Origin: Melitaea cinxia
Taxonomy: Eukaryota > Arthropoda > Insecta > Lepidoptera > Nymphalidae
Length of the DNA: 64,000 nt
Direction: 5' to 3'
NCBI RefSeq assembly: GCF_905220565.1
Contig: NC_059403.1
Span: 4,991,717 to 5,055,716 of the forward strand
Shown here: positions 38,101 to 44,412 of the stretch, in pieces
How positions within the stretch are numbered: the first letter of the stretch is position 1
How the letters are laid out: each line of letters opens with the position of its first letter
The notes under the pieces: generated by a model
The model's database searches: none
The model's input: the letters and a program-made list of their open reading frames with translations, nothing else
What the model was told of the DNA's origin: nothing
Made by a program: the position numbers and the translations under genes

Positions 38101-41100
38101 AGTGCCGTTCAGCCAAGTTTCGGTAAGAATTATTACATCATATTCTGAACAACTAATTGCATTAAGAAAATTGTGAGTTTTAGTTCGCAATCCGCGAACA
38201 TTTTGGTAATATATTTGGAACATTATTATTAATTACTAAAATTAATACATGCATAACGTTTTTACAACTAACTATAAAAAAGGGTACAATAATGATAACA
38301 AAAATTATGGTAGATTATTCAAACTGTTAATATTCCTAATGATCTTATACTCTGAGTGTTCTGTTTTTCGCATATAGACACGTCCACTCCGCACCCAAAC
38401 GTATTTGTACCCCTTGTCTTTAGCAGCTTGTCTAGCTGCTGCGTGTAAGGCCTTGTTTGTAGCAGAGAGGTGTTCGCAGATGAAAATTGGCGACTTAGGT
38501 CCAGGTAGCCCGGCGTGCGAGCTGTTAAGTTTGTCGTTTGGATTGAGTTTATTATATTTGATTGCCGCTGCCAAGTATTGGTCTCTCTTTTTTGAGGAGT
38601 TAAATTGCACTATGATTGACCTGGGTCGAACGGAGTCTTTTTTAAGTTTAGCAATACGAGTGTAGTGCGCAAGGTTGTCTTCCGAGATATTACAGTTAAT
38701 TGTTTTGCCTAGTTCAATTACAAGATTCAGTAAATTTTCATCTTTTTTTTCGGGCATACACTGAATCTCAATATTAGTCATCCGTGAATTTTGCTCCAAC
38801 TGGTTCACTCGACTGGTAAGGTCATCAATTTTAGACTGCATTGATCCGTTTTCTTCTTGTAATTGTCTCAATTTGTCCCTAGTATCCCCGTTATCCTGTA
38901 TGATGGTTTCGTATTTATGGTTTATAAAATTCATAGATTCCTTCATTTCACAAATTTCTTCTTTCAATGGTTTTAATTCTTACTTTTCAGTATAATTTCA
39001 TAAAAAAAATTATTATTACATTAGTCGTTAAATGGCAGGTACTCCCGTTCCTGCTGCGGCGCGTGAAGGAGGACGTGCTCCGCGAGCTGCCGCCCAAGAT
39101 CACGCAGGACTACTACTGCGAGCTGAGTCCGCTGCAGCGCCGCCTGTACGAGCACTTCTCGCGCGAGCACATGCCGCAGGACATCAACGCCACCGCGCAT
39201 ACGCACGTCTTCCAGGTATGGTTTGGGTTCGAGGCTCGTTATAATTTTTTTTCGTAATAATTGTTGTGGGACAAAAATTTTTAATAAATATATAGCCTTT
39301 TTATTTTTATGGTATTTAATTTAATTTCGTTTCCTACTTATATTGTGAAAAAAAAAGTTGTTTATTTTATACTTCTGTTGTTCCTTTTTTAACTGACTCC
39401 AAAAATGAGGAGGTTATTCAATTCGACCTTATATATATATACGGTCGGTACGTTTAGGAACCGATTTTGATAATTCCTTTTTTGTCGGAAAGGAAATATT
39501 CCAAGTGTGGTACCATGATAAGAAAACCAGGATCTGATGTTTTAATCCCAGAAAAATCGAGGGAAACGCTCGAAAATCGTAGTGACGACTAGTGCGTTTG
39601 TTAATTATTTTCGTCGTTTCGTGTATTGCTTGTCGATGTATTTGAAGTTGGTTTTTTTCGTTTGCAAGCAAACACAATTTTTTATTGCCACAATGTGACA
39701 TATTTATAATGATTTTGGTTTTTCTCGTAGAATGTCAGTCTAAAAAATAAAGAACATAAAGTCTCACTGCTTACATACACGCGTCATCTGCCTGTGCCTG
39801 CACGTAATTACAAACTCGTAGTACATGTAACCGCCTCGCTCCAGGCGCTGCACTACCTGCAGAACGTGTGCAACCACCCGAAGCTGGTGCTGCTGGCGGA
39901 GCACCCCGAGCACGCGCGCATCACGCGCCAGCTGGCCGCGCAGGGCTCCTCGCTCGACGACATCGAGCACGGCGCCAAGCTGCCCGCGCTCAAGTGAGTC
40001 AGCTCACTGAAACCGTAGTCTTGCACAGCGCGGCTTTCGCCTCGCCCGTGTGCTCGTGTGTTCGCTATTGTGCAACGTTCATTTGTATGCCAGTGATGCG
40101 GTAGGCGGCTCTGATTTTTGTACCAGTACAGTCAATAAGATCATTATTGAAAAAGAGGTCTTCCATTGCTTGAAAATTACAAAGTGGGACAATTCGACAC
40201 AAATATTTATATAAAAAAAGTGTACCTGAACTTTACGTCTATCGACCACGAATATTGTACTGAAAAACCTCGTAAACATGGTTTGAAACATCTGTCTTTC
40301 AATGCGACTAACTATATATAATTCTATGTTATTGTGTTATGTAAGTCCAAGATCCCAGGGATCATCAGGAAATAAGTAAGGTGTGGGGGCCTGGATCTTG
40401 CTCTATATACAGTTGGTTGTCAATAACAACATGTCAACAGACAATTACTGCTGGACTGCGGCATCGGCACGTCGGTCACGGTGGACGAGTCCGTGTCGGT
40501 AGTGTCGCAGCATCGCGCATTGATCTTCTGCCAGCTGAAGAAGATGCTGGACATAGTGGAGCGCGACCTACTGCAGAGGCACCTGCCGGCCGTCACGTAC
40601 CTGCGGCTGGACGGCAGCGTGCCGCCCCACCAGCGGCACGCCATCGTCACGCGCTTCAACACCGATGTCTCGATTGACGTGCTCCTGTTGACCACCGCCG
40701 TGAGTGTCCAAGCACCGTTACGCTTTTTAAGCATCCCACGGTAAAATACCTTTGCCGCTTCGTCTGTCTCTCTGTTCGCGATATTCTAAAAAACCTACCC
40801 TTTAAAGATGTCTACTATGCACATTTAAACTAAAAAAAATTGGTCATGTAAGACGGATACAGTATTATCGACTACAATGTGCTAGTTTCCTAAACACTGT
40901 AATTTAAATGAATATCTTAGGAGTTCTGTATATATATATATATAAAATAGGGTACTTTCGGTAGAAAAATAAAATTATAAAATGTGATAAAAATTAAAAT
41001 TTATGTAGAAATACACTTAAATATTCTGATTTTGAATCATAAAAGCACATTATTGTTTTATTATATTGAAATTAACACTACGGTACACGCGCCTCTAAAA

Positions 41101-44100
41101 CGTTCACAAGTGCTCGCGTGGGCTACACTTGTAGCCCATTTTAAATTGAAATATTCTGAAAGATAATCGTTTAATTTTTAAATAAAACACGTTTATTATT
41201 ATTAATGACATATATTTAGAAAACTGAAATAAAAAAAGTATCTTCTCTTTCTTAAACTTAAAAAAAATTACAAAATTTCAGACTTCTCAAAAATCACATA
41301 ATTTTTACTAACTTGAGATCAATCAATTTTTGGTTTAGTTCTTAAATATTTTTTAATTTCTTTTTTCTTAATTTTCATCACACGAAGGACAAATTAAAAT
41401 TTGGTGATCACTACATATACGCCTGTAGTATTTTGAGCAAAATTTCCTTGTGCTGCGATCGCGCGTTCTGCTACAAAACGCACAGCGTGCAACCCGCCCA
41501 CGAATTGGTATAGTTCCTTGTTGAGGAGCTTCTGACACATTCAACAATAATTTTGCTTTTGTTTTTATGCTTTCTTCCTGTTCACTTTCAATCAAATCCT
41601 CCTGATCTAACTCTTCTTTTAGCCATCTCAACACGTTTTCCTCCATTTTGCGATCCATATTTAGCACTCTGAAACAAAATATCTACGATGAGTAAGTTTA
41701 CACTATATAAAACTTCTATATATCTATAAAAGAAAATCGTCTTAGTTACATTATTTATAACTCAAGAACGACTAAACTCACGTGGCTGAGAATTTGTAGG
41801 GAGGTAGCTTAGAACCAGGAGTCGGACATAGGATACTTTTTATTCCATTCCCGAGGGACGTGAAATAAAACGTGGCTGGACTAATTTGGCTAATTTTGGT
41901 CTTGAAATAATTGTGGAAGTTCAGGGAAGGTTTAAACGGTAAGAATTATTGGAAAAAGGTAAAGGTTGTAGGATGTAGGTGTAGTTATTTATTCATTCCA
42001 GTTCATAATTAAGACAAAACAACGTGTTTCGGGACAGCAAGTAGAATATATAATACAAAAAATAATAATAAAAAGATAAATACTTACATCAATTTATAAA
42101 AATATATCCCTCGTAAGAAGTTCCACCAGTGCACGCAAGGGCTACATACGTAGCCCAACAACTCTAAATCGTTATTTTTCGCACGTGCGCAAGCGTCGAG
42201 CTCTCACGCCACACTGAACGCATCGAGCAACAACCAATCGGAGCTTAGCTAGATACTCAAAGTTAAATCACGTGATTTCGCGAAGTTATGAACAAAAACA
42301 ATACCCTGGGCTACATATGTAGCCCACGCGTGTACTCTAGTGTTAAAAGTCGTATATTTTAATCTGTATATCACGTGACCTAAAACACGACCCGCCATGG
42401 TGTGATGTAATACGGGCAAAAACAAAATTCTGTCAGTCCTGTAAACAGCAAGGTACATAATTATCTGTCACCTTTAACTTCAAGGAGTAATAGTTGTGCT
42501 CTTTCGTTAGTGCATTTCATTTGTAGCTATTTATTTATTAAAATGCAAAAGGTTTTGTAAAAGCAGATAGTACGAATCTGCCAGAAATTGATTCAATGAT
42601 TGTTGCAAAGTTTTTTGCATGTAATCCAGACTTCTGTTCTGTCGAATTTCGGAATGTTAAAACATCTTTGTAAGTATTACTTGTTATATTATACTTTTTT
42701 TTATGTAAGTGCCAGGTATACATAATTTGAAATATAATGTTAGAAAGTGTTAGGTTATGTTTTATTCCTTATGTTACTGCCAAATTAAGACTTAATAGTT
42801 TATTTTTAATGCTGGTATTTGTACAGCTAGACACTACACACCATCGATAGCTATTGTAATTCATTATTTTACACAAAAACACAAAATATTTGTAGATATT
42901 AATGTTGAACGACAAAGAGTATATGTATAAGGTCAAGAATTTTTGACGTATTGAACGAGTTCGGTCTTACATACGTCATACACGACTTTTGTTATTAACC
43001 ATATTACGTCACCAAAGTGGCTGATAACGTTTACCCGGAAATAAAAGGGGTAAAATGTAATTTAATTTTATGGCATGAAAGCGTGTTTATTTCGTCGAAA
43101 TATATACATTTTGTTGTTTTGCTTTTTATTGTAAAATCAACATTTTGAAATACTTTTTCAAACATAGTGAATACCCTATTATATATTTTCCGTAGGTTGG
43201 TGGTCTGGGTTTGAACCTGACGGGTGCAGACACGGTGATATTCGTGGAACACGACTGGAACCCCATGAAGGACCTGCAGGCTATGGATCGCGCGCACCGC
43301 ATTGGACAGACTCGCGTCGTCAACGTGTACCGGTTGATCACCAGAGACACGCTCGAGGAGAAGATAATGGGGTATTTATATTATGTTGTTCGTATTTTAA
43401 TAGAAGATTTGTTGAAAGTGCATGCAACGTAAAGAAGTTTTACTTCAAAAAGTTGTTAAGTTAAAATTAAGTTTATCTTGCACTAATTCACGCCAGCTCA
43501 TCGATCGGACGAATTGGAATTTATTTCGACATTAACAAAGTTAGGGCCCGTTTCACCGGTTGTTAGGTAAAGTTTATTCTGCACATAAATTACGAATAGA
43601 CTTTGACAAACAGCAGGAGGTAGAATAGGCCATTAGGACCTCTTCCGCCTCGAATTAAGAAATTTCAAAGCTTAGATTCACAATCGCGAGTAGAAATATG
43701 CAACAAATAAACTGGAATTGTATAGAGAAAAAGAATAATATATCATAAAGTTTTTTTTTTCGTTTGATGTCGTCATCTGTCAAATAGCGTAATTGGCAGC
43801 TGGTGAAACAGGCCCTAAAACTTAATAATACCATTGATCAGAATGGACCAGTAACTGTGAATAACCGTTTGCGGTTATCAACAGAACTAAACGCAAGAAA
43901 AATCCCAACATACATATTATTTTGTTCTTTTGTTAAGGTGAAATTATTCTATGTTGTATTATTTGTCGTCACGAGAGGGTTTTTTTATTGACAGTCAGAA
44001 AAAGTGGCGAAAAGAATATTAATATTTTACTTATATTACAGATTACAAAAATTCAAACTAATGACCGCGAATACGGTGATAAGTAGCGACAACGCAGCGA

Positions 44101-44297
44101 TGGAAACAATGGGAACAGATCAATTGCTCGACTTGTTCCAGCTATCGAGAACCCCTGCACCTTCCACCTCAAAAACGCCCAACGCGGGTGCCAAATCCTT
44201 AATAGAAACTATTCCAGATCTCTGGGATGATAAACAGTATGAAGAGGAGTATGACATGACCAATTTTGTGAAAAACCTTAAAAAAGTAAATACTTAA
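9283..44297 (+). CDS. BTAF1: BTAF1/Hel89B/Mot1, TBP-associated Snf2-family ATPase (33 coding exons)
   Basis: Encodes the nuclear ATPase that binds TATA-binding protein and uses ATP hydrolysis to strip it from promoters. Exons: 9283-9293, 11501-11678, 12590-12653, 19586-19726, 20065-20216, 20479-20701, 21825-22033, 22482-22577, 22829-23005, 23326-23588, 23800-24154, 24694-24837, 25466-25661, 26044-26129, 26650-26772, 26853-26977, 27059-27155, 27253-27395, 27477-27695, 28117-28241, 28414-28571, 29399-29546, 29693-29970, 30623-30755, 31043-31278, 31554-31734, 31904-32199, 32307-32480, 39039-39215, 39845-39993, 40441-40699, 43196-43371, 44042-44297. All introns are GT-AG and all phases join, giving 5748 nt (1915 aa plus stop), close to human BTAF1 (about 1850 aa) and fly Hel89B (about 1920 aa). 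Similarity to the family as I know it is collinear from the N-terminal LDRLF motif to the C-terminal DLWDDKQY block. Exon borders come from reading phase and conservation, not transcripts, so individual borders could be off by a few bases. Confidence 0.95.
10020..10160 (+). repeat. SINE family A, 5'-truncated (BTAF1 intron 1)
   Basis: Matches the 3' half of the SINE at 18746-19055: TATTGGAGCAGCGTGGTGG, then CTATGCTCAGCAGTGGGATA and a TTACAGACTGAAG ending. It is probably a 5'-truncated retrotransposed copy. Confidence 0.65.
10410..10700 (-). repeat. RTE-tailed repeat (family B) copy (BTAF1 intron 1)
   Basis: Same blocks as 6045-6372 (GCCTCCACAAGTTTGCGCC, CTGCCCGTCTTCGGCCTGTG, GTTATCCCTTAGTCGCCTC). 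The GATGAT tail end is missing. Confidence 0.65.
12960..13145 (+). pseudogene. mariner transposase fragment (BTAF1 intron 3)
   Basis: The + strand encodes GRPVADKRNDIFEKVVLD, a stop, then HLSSYDIAEYLRIDHKTVS and IHLKKG. This matches the linker and second helix-turn-helix of mariner transposases as I know them. It is interrupted by a stop and lacks the DDD catalytic domain, so it is a dead remnant. Confidence 0.75.
13195..13400 (+). repeat. LINE/SINE 3' repeat with GAGTTTCTTGCCGCTTCTTC block
   Basis: Contains CAAAAGAGTAACTGCGGAGT, TCTTCTCTGCAGAATATACTCC and ATTTGTAAAATGACAATTCG, a repeat I recognise as very common in Lepidoptera. A partial inverted copy lies at 13850-13985. Confidence 0.6.
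13850..13985 (-). repeat. Inverted partial copy of the 13195-13400 repeat
   Basis: Minus strand reads CTCAGCAGAATCTGCAATCC...GGTGGTAGCTTC and shares the CAAAAGAATAACTGCGGAGT block. It lies about 0.6 kb from its partner in opposite orientation. Confidence 0.55.
14060..15190. repeat. Transposon with tandem ~280-bp internal modules
   Basis: Begins ACTAGCTGTGCCCGCGGCTT and ends in an ATTATAGATTATAG stretch. Inside, the module starting TACTTCAAAAACAT recurs at 14431, 14710 and 14992 (spacing 279 and 282), each followed by ACTTTCATACAAACTT, TTCTTAGCGGATG-like and AAGGAGCCTAC blocks. It lies in BTAF1 intron 3. Non-coding. Confidence 0.7.
15205..15475 (+). repeat. Non-autonomous transposon fragment (ACTAGCTGTGCGCGTCACTT)
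   Basis: Includes GTCTCGTCAAAATCAGTCC, AGCCGTTTCAGAGATTAG and CAAACAGACAGACAGACAAA. A copy in the opposite orientation lies at 28755-28980. Confidence 0.55.
16360..16640 (-). repeat. AACCGACTTC repeat family copy
   Basis: Shares CCCAGAGAAATCGAGAGAAA, ACTGGTGGTACCGATTTTGA and the terminal AAGTCGGTTTTTTTTCGTTT-like block with the longer copy at 60660-61285, in inverse orientation. It lies in BTAF1 intron 3. Confidence 0.6.
16641..18745. other. Intron 3 interior without recognisable features
   Basis: AT-rich intronic DNA. A trace of the AACCGACTTC family end is visible near 18210-18245. No coding or RNA signals recognised. Confidence 0.45.
18746..19055 (+). mobile_element. tRNA-derived SINE (family A), reference copy
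   Basis: An A-box-like GCTCTGGTGTAATGGTGCGT and a B box GGGTTCGATTCCC head a roughly 300-bp element. Its body includes ATTTGTGTTAACACAAATATT, GATCGTTACTCATAGTAGG and GGAGCAGCCTGGTG, and it ends CTCAGCAGTTGGATAGTACA GGCTGATG. Its style fits the Metulj-type SINEs known from butterflies, but the name is tentative. Inserted in BTAF1 intron 3. Confidence 0.8.
19056..19585. other. End of BTAF1 intron 3, nothing recognised
   Basis: AT-rich. It ends in the acceptor TATTTGTAG before exon 4. Confidence 0.45.
20702..21824. other. BTAF1 intron 6 with a short repeat pair
   Basis: Mostly AT-rich. A roughly 30-nt block (ACAGTACACTGTTTCCAAACG) at about 21195 recurs as ACAGCACGCTGTTTCCAAACG at about 21322 beside an ACTAAACCGATTTTGATGAA transposon-like stretch. 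The last ~60 nt are GC-rich up to the acceptor at 21823-21824. Confidence 0.45.
23055..23278 (-). repeat. SINE family C copy (BTAF1 intron 9)
   Basis: Minus strand begins CGAGGCGTCGACGCAGCGGT, has a B box GGGTTCGATTTCC and runs through GTCGTGGTCTGGGCGATTGT to an ending with GAGTGTGACGCGG. A fragment of the same family lies at 30310-30430. Confidence 0.6.
24155..24693. other. BTAF1 intron 11, nothing recognised
   Basis: AT-rich with short open frames lacking motifs. A long minus-strand open frame overlapping exon 12 is a shadow of the GC-rich exon. Confidence 0.45.
24980..25375 (-). repeat. SINE family A copy interrupted by another A fragment (BTAF1 intron 12)
   Basis: Minus-oriented segments (TACTATGAGTAACGATCGCT, GAATATTTGTACAAATACAAA, CAACCGGTGTTTTAGTACGC) surround a +-oriented 3' fragment (GTGGAGCAGCTTGGTGG ... 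TTCAGCAGTGTGATGATACA) with a (TTA)n stretch. This suggests one copy inserted into another. Confidence 0.6.
25662..26043. other. BTAF1 intron 13, nothing recognised
   Basis: A short TG/GTGCG-rich stretch at about 25862-25895, otherwise plain AT-rich intron. Confidence 0.45.
26130..26265 (-). repeat. LINE 3' end copy (BTAF1 intron 14)
   Basis: Shares the CCTTATCGCTAATATAGCGA ... TCTTCCAGGCATCCTTTGGG block with 3660-3720, same minus orientation. Confidence 0.6.
26325..26415. repeat. Compound (CA/TA)n microsatellite
   Basis: ATACACATATACATACAC-type repeats pass into CACACACACA and then a long TATATA run in BTAF1 intron 14. Confidence 0.85.
27696..28116. other. BTAF1 intron 19, nothing recognised
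   Basis: AT-rich intron sequence between the exon 19 donor and the exon 20 acceptor. No repeat ends recognised. Confidence 0.45.
28755..28980 (-). repeat. Non-autonomous transposon copy (BTAF1 intron 21)
   Basis: Inverse of 15205-15475: TTTTGTCTGTCTATCTGTTT, GGCTGGACCGATTTTGACGA and CACGCGGATAAAGTCGTGGG are visible. Confidence 0.55.
30310..30430 (-). repeat. SINE family C fragment (BTAF1 intron 23)
   Basis: Shares CTCAAACACCCAGACCATGA and a cgtttcacactcaacgGCCC start with the 23055-23278 copy. It ends in a CATACATACATACAT stretch. Confidence 0.5.
31333..31509. mobile_element. TA-flanked MITE, degraded left end (BTAF1 intron 25)
   Basis: The right end AACCGGTGAAACAGGCCC is followed by TA (31510-31511). 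The left end AGAGTCTGTTTTACTGGTTG, preceded by TA (31331-31332), is its imperfect inverted match. Same family as 43544-43815 and 46282-46421. Confidence 0.65.
31554..32480 (+). other. BTAF1: BTAF1 exons 26-28: Snf2 lobe 1 (ATP-binding half)
   Basis: Residues about 1361-1577. Exon 26 has the Walker A motif DDMGLGKTLQ (catalytic Lys at about residue 1386) and LVVCPPTLTG (motif Ia). Exon 27 has the Walker B/DEGH box LDEGHVIKNGKTK (about 1486-1489) and motif III LSGTPIQ. Exon 28 has NNVLELWSLFDFLMPG and FTARYSRPILAARD. All residues expected for ATP binding and hydrolysis are present, so this half looks functional. Confidence 0.95.
32560..32925 (-). repeat. AACCGACTTC repeat family copy (BTAF1 intron 28)
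   Basis: Contains GGGAGGTTGTCAATTCAACT, GACTGGGTGGATCGATTTCG, GGTGTTTATCATGTAATCAC and ATCGAGATCTGATTAAAATT, shared with 16360-16640 and 60660-61285. Confidence 0.6.
32926..33035 (-). repeat. RTE-tailed repeat (family B) fragment
   Basis: The 3' end of family B: CAGCCTATTACAGTCCACTG, CTGGACATAGACCTCCACAA and GCCCATAGTCACCACGCTG. It is cut off at about 33033. Confidence 0.6.
33337..34532 (-). pseudogene. Broken ORF of an uncharacterised, probably mobile, protein family
   Basis: Minus-strand pieces read in order: 34532-34149 (127 codons, CSKRELYNLLINGNNIEDYL near the start, NERWRNASRIKERF, NVNWLDGQFRVLLEF), 34038-33748 (LSTLHAWIRSMEMILHISYN, KWDCMSINLDKALEI) and 33558-33337 (QEFRNKDYKKFRLHHSRKCS, TSDPYISSLR). 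The pieces are in two frames with stops between. I recall similar multi-copy uncharacterised proteins in insects with an N-terminal KRELL block and a C-terminal EARNK-x-R-x(5)SR motif; their function is unknown to me. The copy is clearly decayed. It lies antisense in BTAF1 intron 28. Confidence 0.5.
34533..35091. other. Intron 28 spacer, nothing recognised
   Basis: AT-rich. It may include the 5' flank of the broken ORF at 33337-34532. No clear inverted repeats found. Confidence 0.4.
35323..38223 (-). pseudogene. Non-LTR ORF2: AP-endonuclease plus reverse transcriptase, one in-frame stop
   Basis: N-terminal part (38223-37708): endonuclease motifs YYQNVRGLRTKT, IILTETWLN, GGGVLIAV, VGDYNLSGIDW. 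A TAG at 37705-37707 interrupts, and the same frame continues to 35323. Reverse transcriptase motifs: RNKGPGPDGIPTIF, NYRPISILSVFPKIFEALVY, DFSKAFDRVSHDIL, SGVPQGSHLGPLLF, FMYADDLKIL, and a Cys-poor C-terminus ending WTNCC. No RNase H domain is seen. The YADD active site is intact. Without the stop it would be about 965 residues, close to normal for this group. Confidence 0.9.
38305..38967 (-). pseudogene. Non-LTR ORF1 (gag-like, coiled coil plus FP-like C-terminus), 5'-truncated
   Basis: About 220 codons. The N-terminal half is coiled-coil-like (KLRQLQEENGSMQSKI, DDLTSRVNQLEQNSR). The C-terminal half resembles the domain shared by many insect LINE ORF1 proteins and baculovirus FP proteins (YTRIAKL, PRSIIVQF, FICEHLSATNKALHAAAR, YKYVWVRSGRVYMRK). 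The open frame begins at a TTG, with a stop four codons upstream and no ATG, so the real N-terminus was lost at the truncation. ORF1 ends 81 nt before ORF2 begins. Confidence 0.8.
39390..39685 (-). repeat. AACCGACTTC repeat family copy (BTAF1 intron 29)
   Basis: Begins TTAACTGACTCCAAAAATGA, includes ACCATGATAAGAAAACCAGG and ATCGAGGGAAACGCTCGAAA, and ends with GAAGTTGGTTTTTTTCGTTT and TGCAAGCAAACACAATT. Confidence 0.6.
41120..41137. repeat. 18-bp palindrome, copy 1 of 3
   Basis: GGGCTACACTTGTAGCCC, 7-bp perfect arms. The preceding block (GTTCACAAGTGCTCGCGT) is similar to the one before copy 2. Confidence 0.8.
41368..41667 (-). pseudogene. piggyBac-like transposase remnant (N-terminus joined to C-terminal Cys-rich finger)
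   Basis: About 99 codons: an acidic N-terminal segment (ENVLRWLKEELDQEDLIESE) followed directly by a C-terminal cysteine/histidine finger (CAFCSRTRDRSTRKFC, CSDHQILICPSC). The DDD catalytic domain that should lie between is missing, consistent with an internal deletion. A TTTTGTTTCAG stretch just before the ATG on the minus strand could be a splice acceptor. Confidence 0.7.
42139..42156. repeat. 18-bp palindrome, copy 2 of 3
   Basis: GGGCTACATACGTAGCCC, preceded by GTTCCACCAGTGCACGCAA, the same layout as copy 1. Confidence 0.8.
42308..42325. repeat. 18-bp palindrome, copy 3 of 3
   Basis: GGGCTACATATGTAGCCC, palindromic over the whole 18 bp, directly next to the right terminal inverted repeat (ACGCGTGTACTCTAGTG). 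Confidence 0.8.
42347..43195. other. Rest of BTAF1 intron 31, nothing recognised
   Basis: AT-rich with no motif-bearing open frames. It ends at the acceptor TTTTCCGTAG before exon 32. Confidence 0.45.
43544..43815. mobile_element. TA-flanked MITE, 272 bp (BTAF1 intron 32)
   Basis: Terminal inverted repeats GGGCCCGTTTCACCGGTTG (left) and CAGCTGGTGAAACAGGCCC (right), flanked by TA at 43542-43543 and 43816-43817. The TA target suggests mobilisation by a Tc1/mariner-type transposase. No coding capacity. Confidence 0.8.
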
Positions 44298-44406
44298 ATA
44301 TAAGAAAAAAAACTATAAAGCCACGATTTATACTGCGGCTTACACTGAAACACGCCATCTGAATTCGGTTTTAGGATTGGTAGATGAAATGGCCAGTGAG
44401 GTAAAA

Positions 44407-44412
44407 AATAAA
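44407..44412 (+). terminator. Candidate BTAF1 polyadenylation signal
   Basis: An AATAAA hexamer lies about 110 nt after the BTAF1 stop codon. It is the first such hexamer downstream in the 3' UTR. Others occur further on in AT-rich DNA, so the true cleavage site is uncertain. Confidence 0.4.

Larger units (their letters stand above)
35092..38985 (-). mobile_element. Jockey/CR1-type non-LTR retrotransposon, antisense in BTAF1 intron 28
   Basis: Minus-strand order: partial ORF1 (38967-38305), ORF2 with endonuclease and reverse transcriptase (38223-35323), a ~200-nt 3' UTR and a (TAAA)n tail at about 35125-35092. ORF1 lacks its start, so the copy is 5'-truncated at about 38985. Apart from one stop codon the ORF2 frame is open for 967 codons, so the insertion is fairly recent. 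No clear target-site duplication was found. Confidence 0.85.
41076..42342 (-). mobile_element. Internally deleted piggyBac-like transposon (BTAF1 intron 31)
   Basis: Flanked by TTAA on both sides (41072-41075 and 42343-42346), the piggyBac target. Terminal inverted repeats read CACTACGGTACACGCG at the left and, inverted, CACTAGAGTACACGCG at the right. Subterminal regions hold three 18-bp palindromes of the form GGGCTAC-NNNN-GTAGCCC. The single ORF keeps only the two ends of a transposase, so it cannot move by itself. Confidence 0.85.
39039..44297 (+). other. BTAF1: BTAF1 exons 29-33: Snf2 lobe 2 and C-terminal tail
   Basis: Residues about 1578-1915. Exon 29: VLPFLLRRVKEDVLRELPPK. Exon 30: ALHYLQNVCNHPKLVLL. 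Exon 31: LIFCQLKKMLDIVE and YLRLDGSVPPHQRH (motifs IV and IVa). Exon 32: VGGLGLNLTGADTVIFVEHD and motif VI QAMDRAHRIGQ (about 1800-1810). Exon 33: MGTDQLLDLFQLS, IPDLWDDKQY and a TAA at 44295-44297. The residue before VGGLG is Ala (GCC at the end of exon 31), where human BTAF1 has His. The large gap before exon 29 is intron 28, which holds a retrotransposon. Confidence 0.93.

Noticed and set aside
35092..39000. A target-site duplication for the intron 28 LINE
   Set aside because: Sequences beside the (TAAA)n tail and the 5' truncation share only short AT-rich strings, not a convincing duplication.
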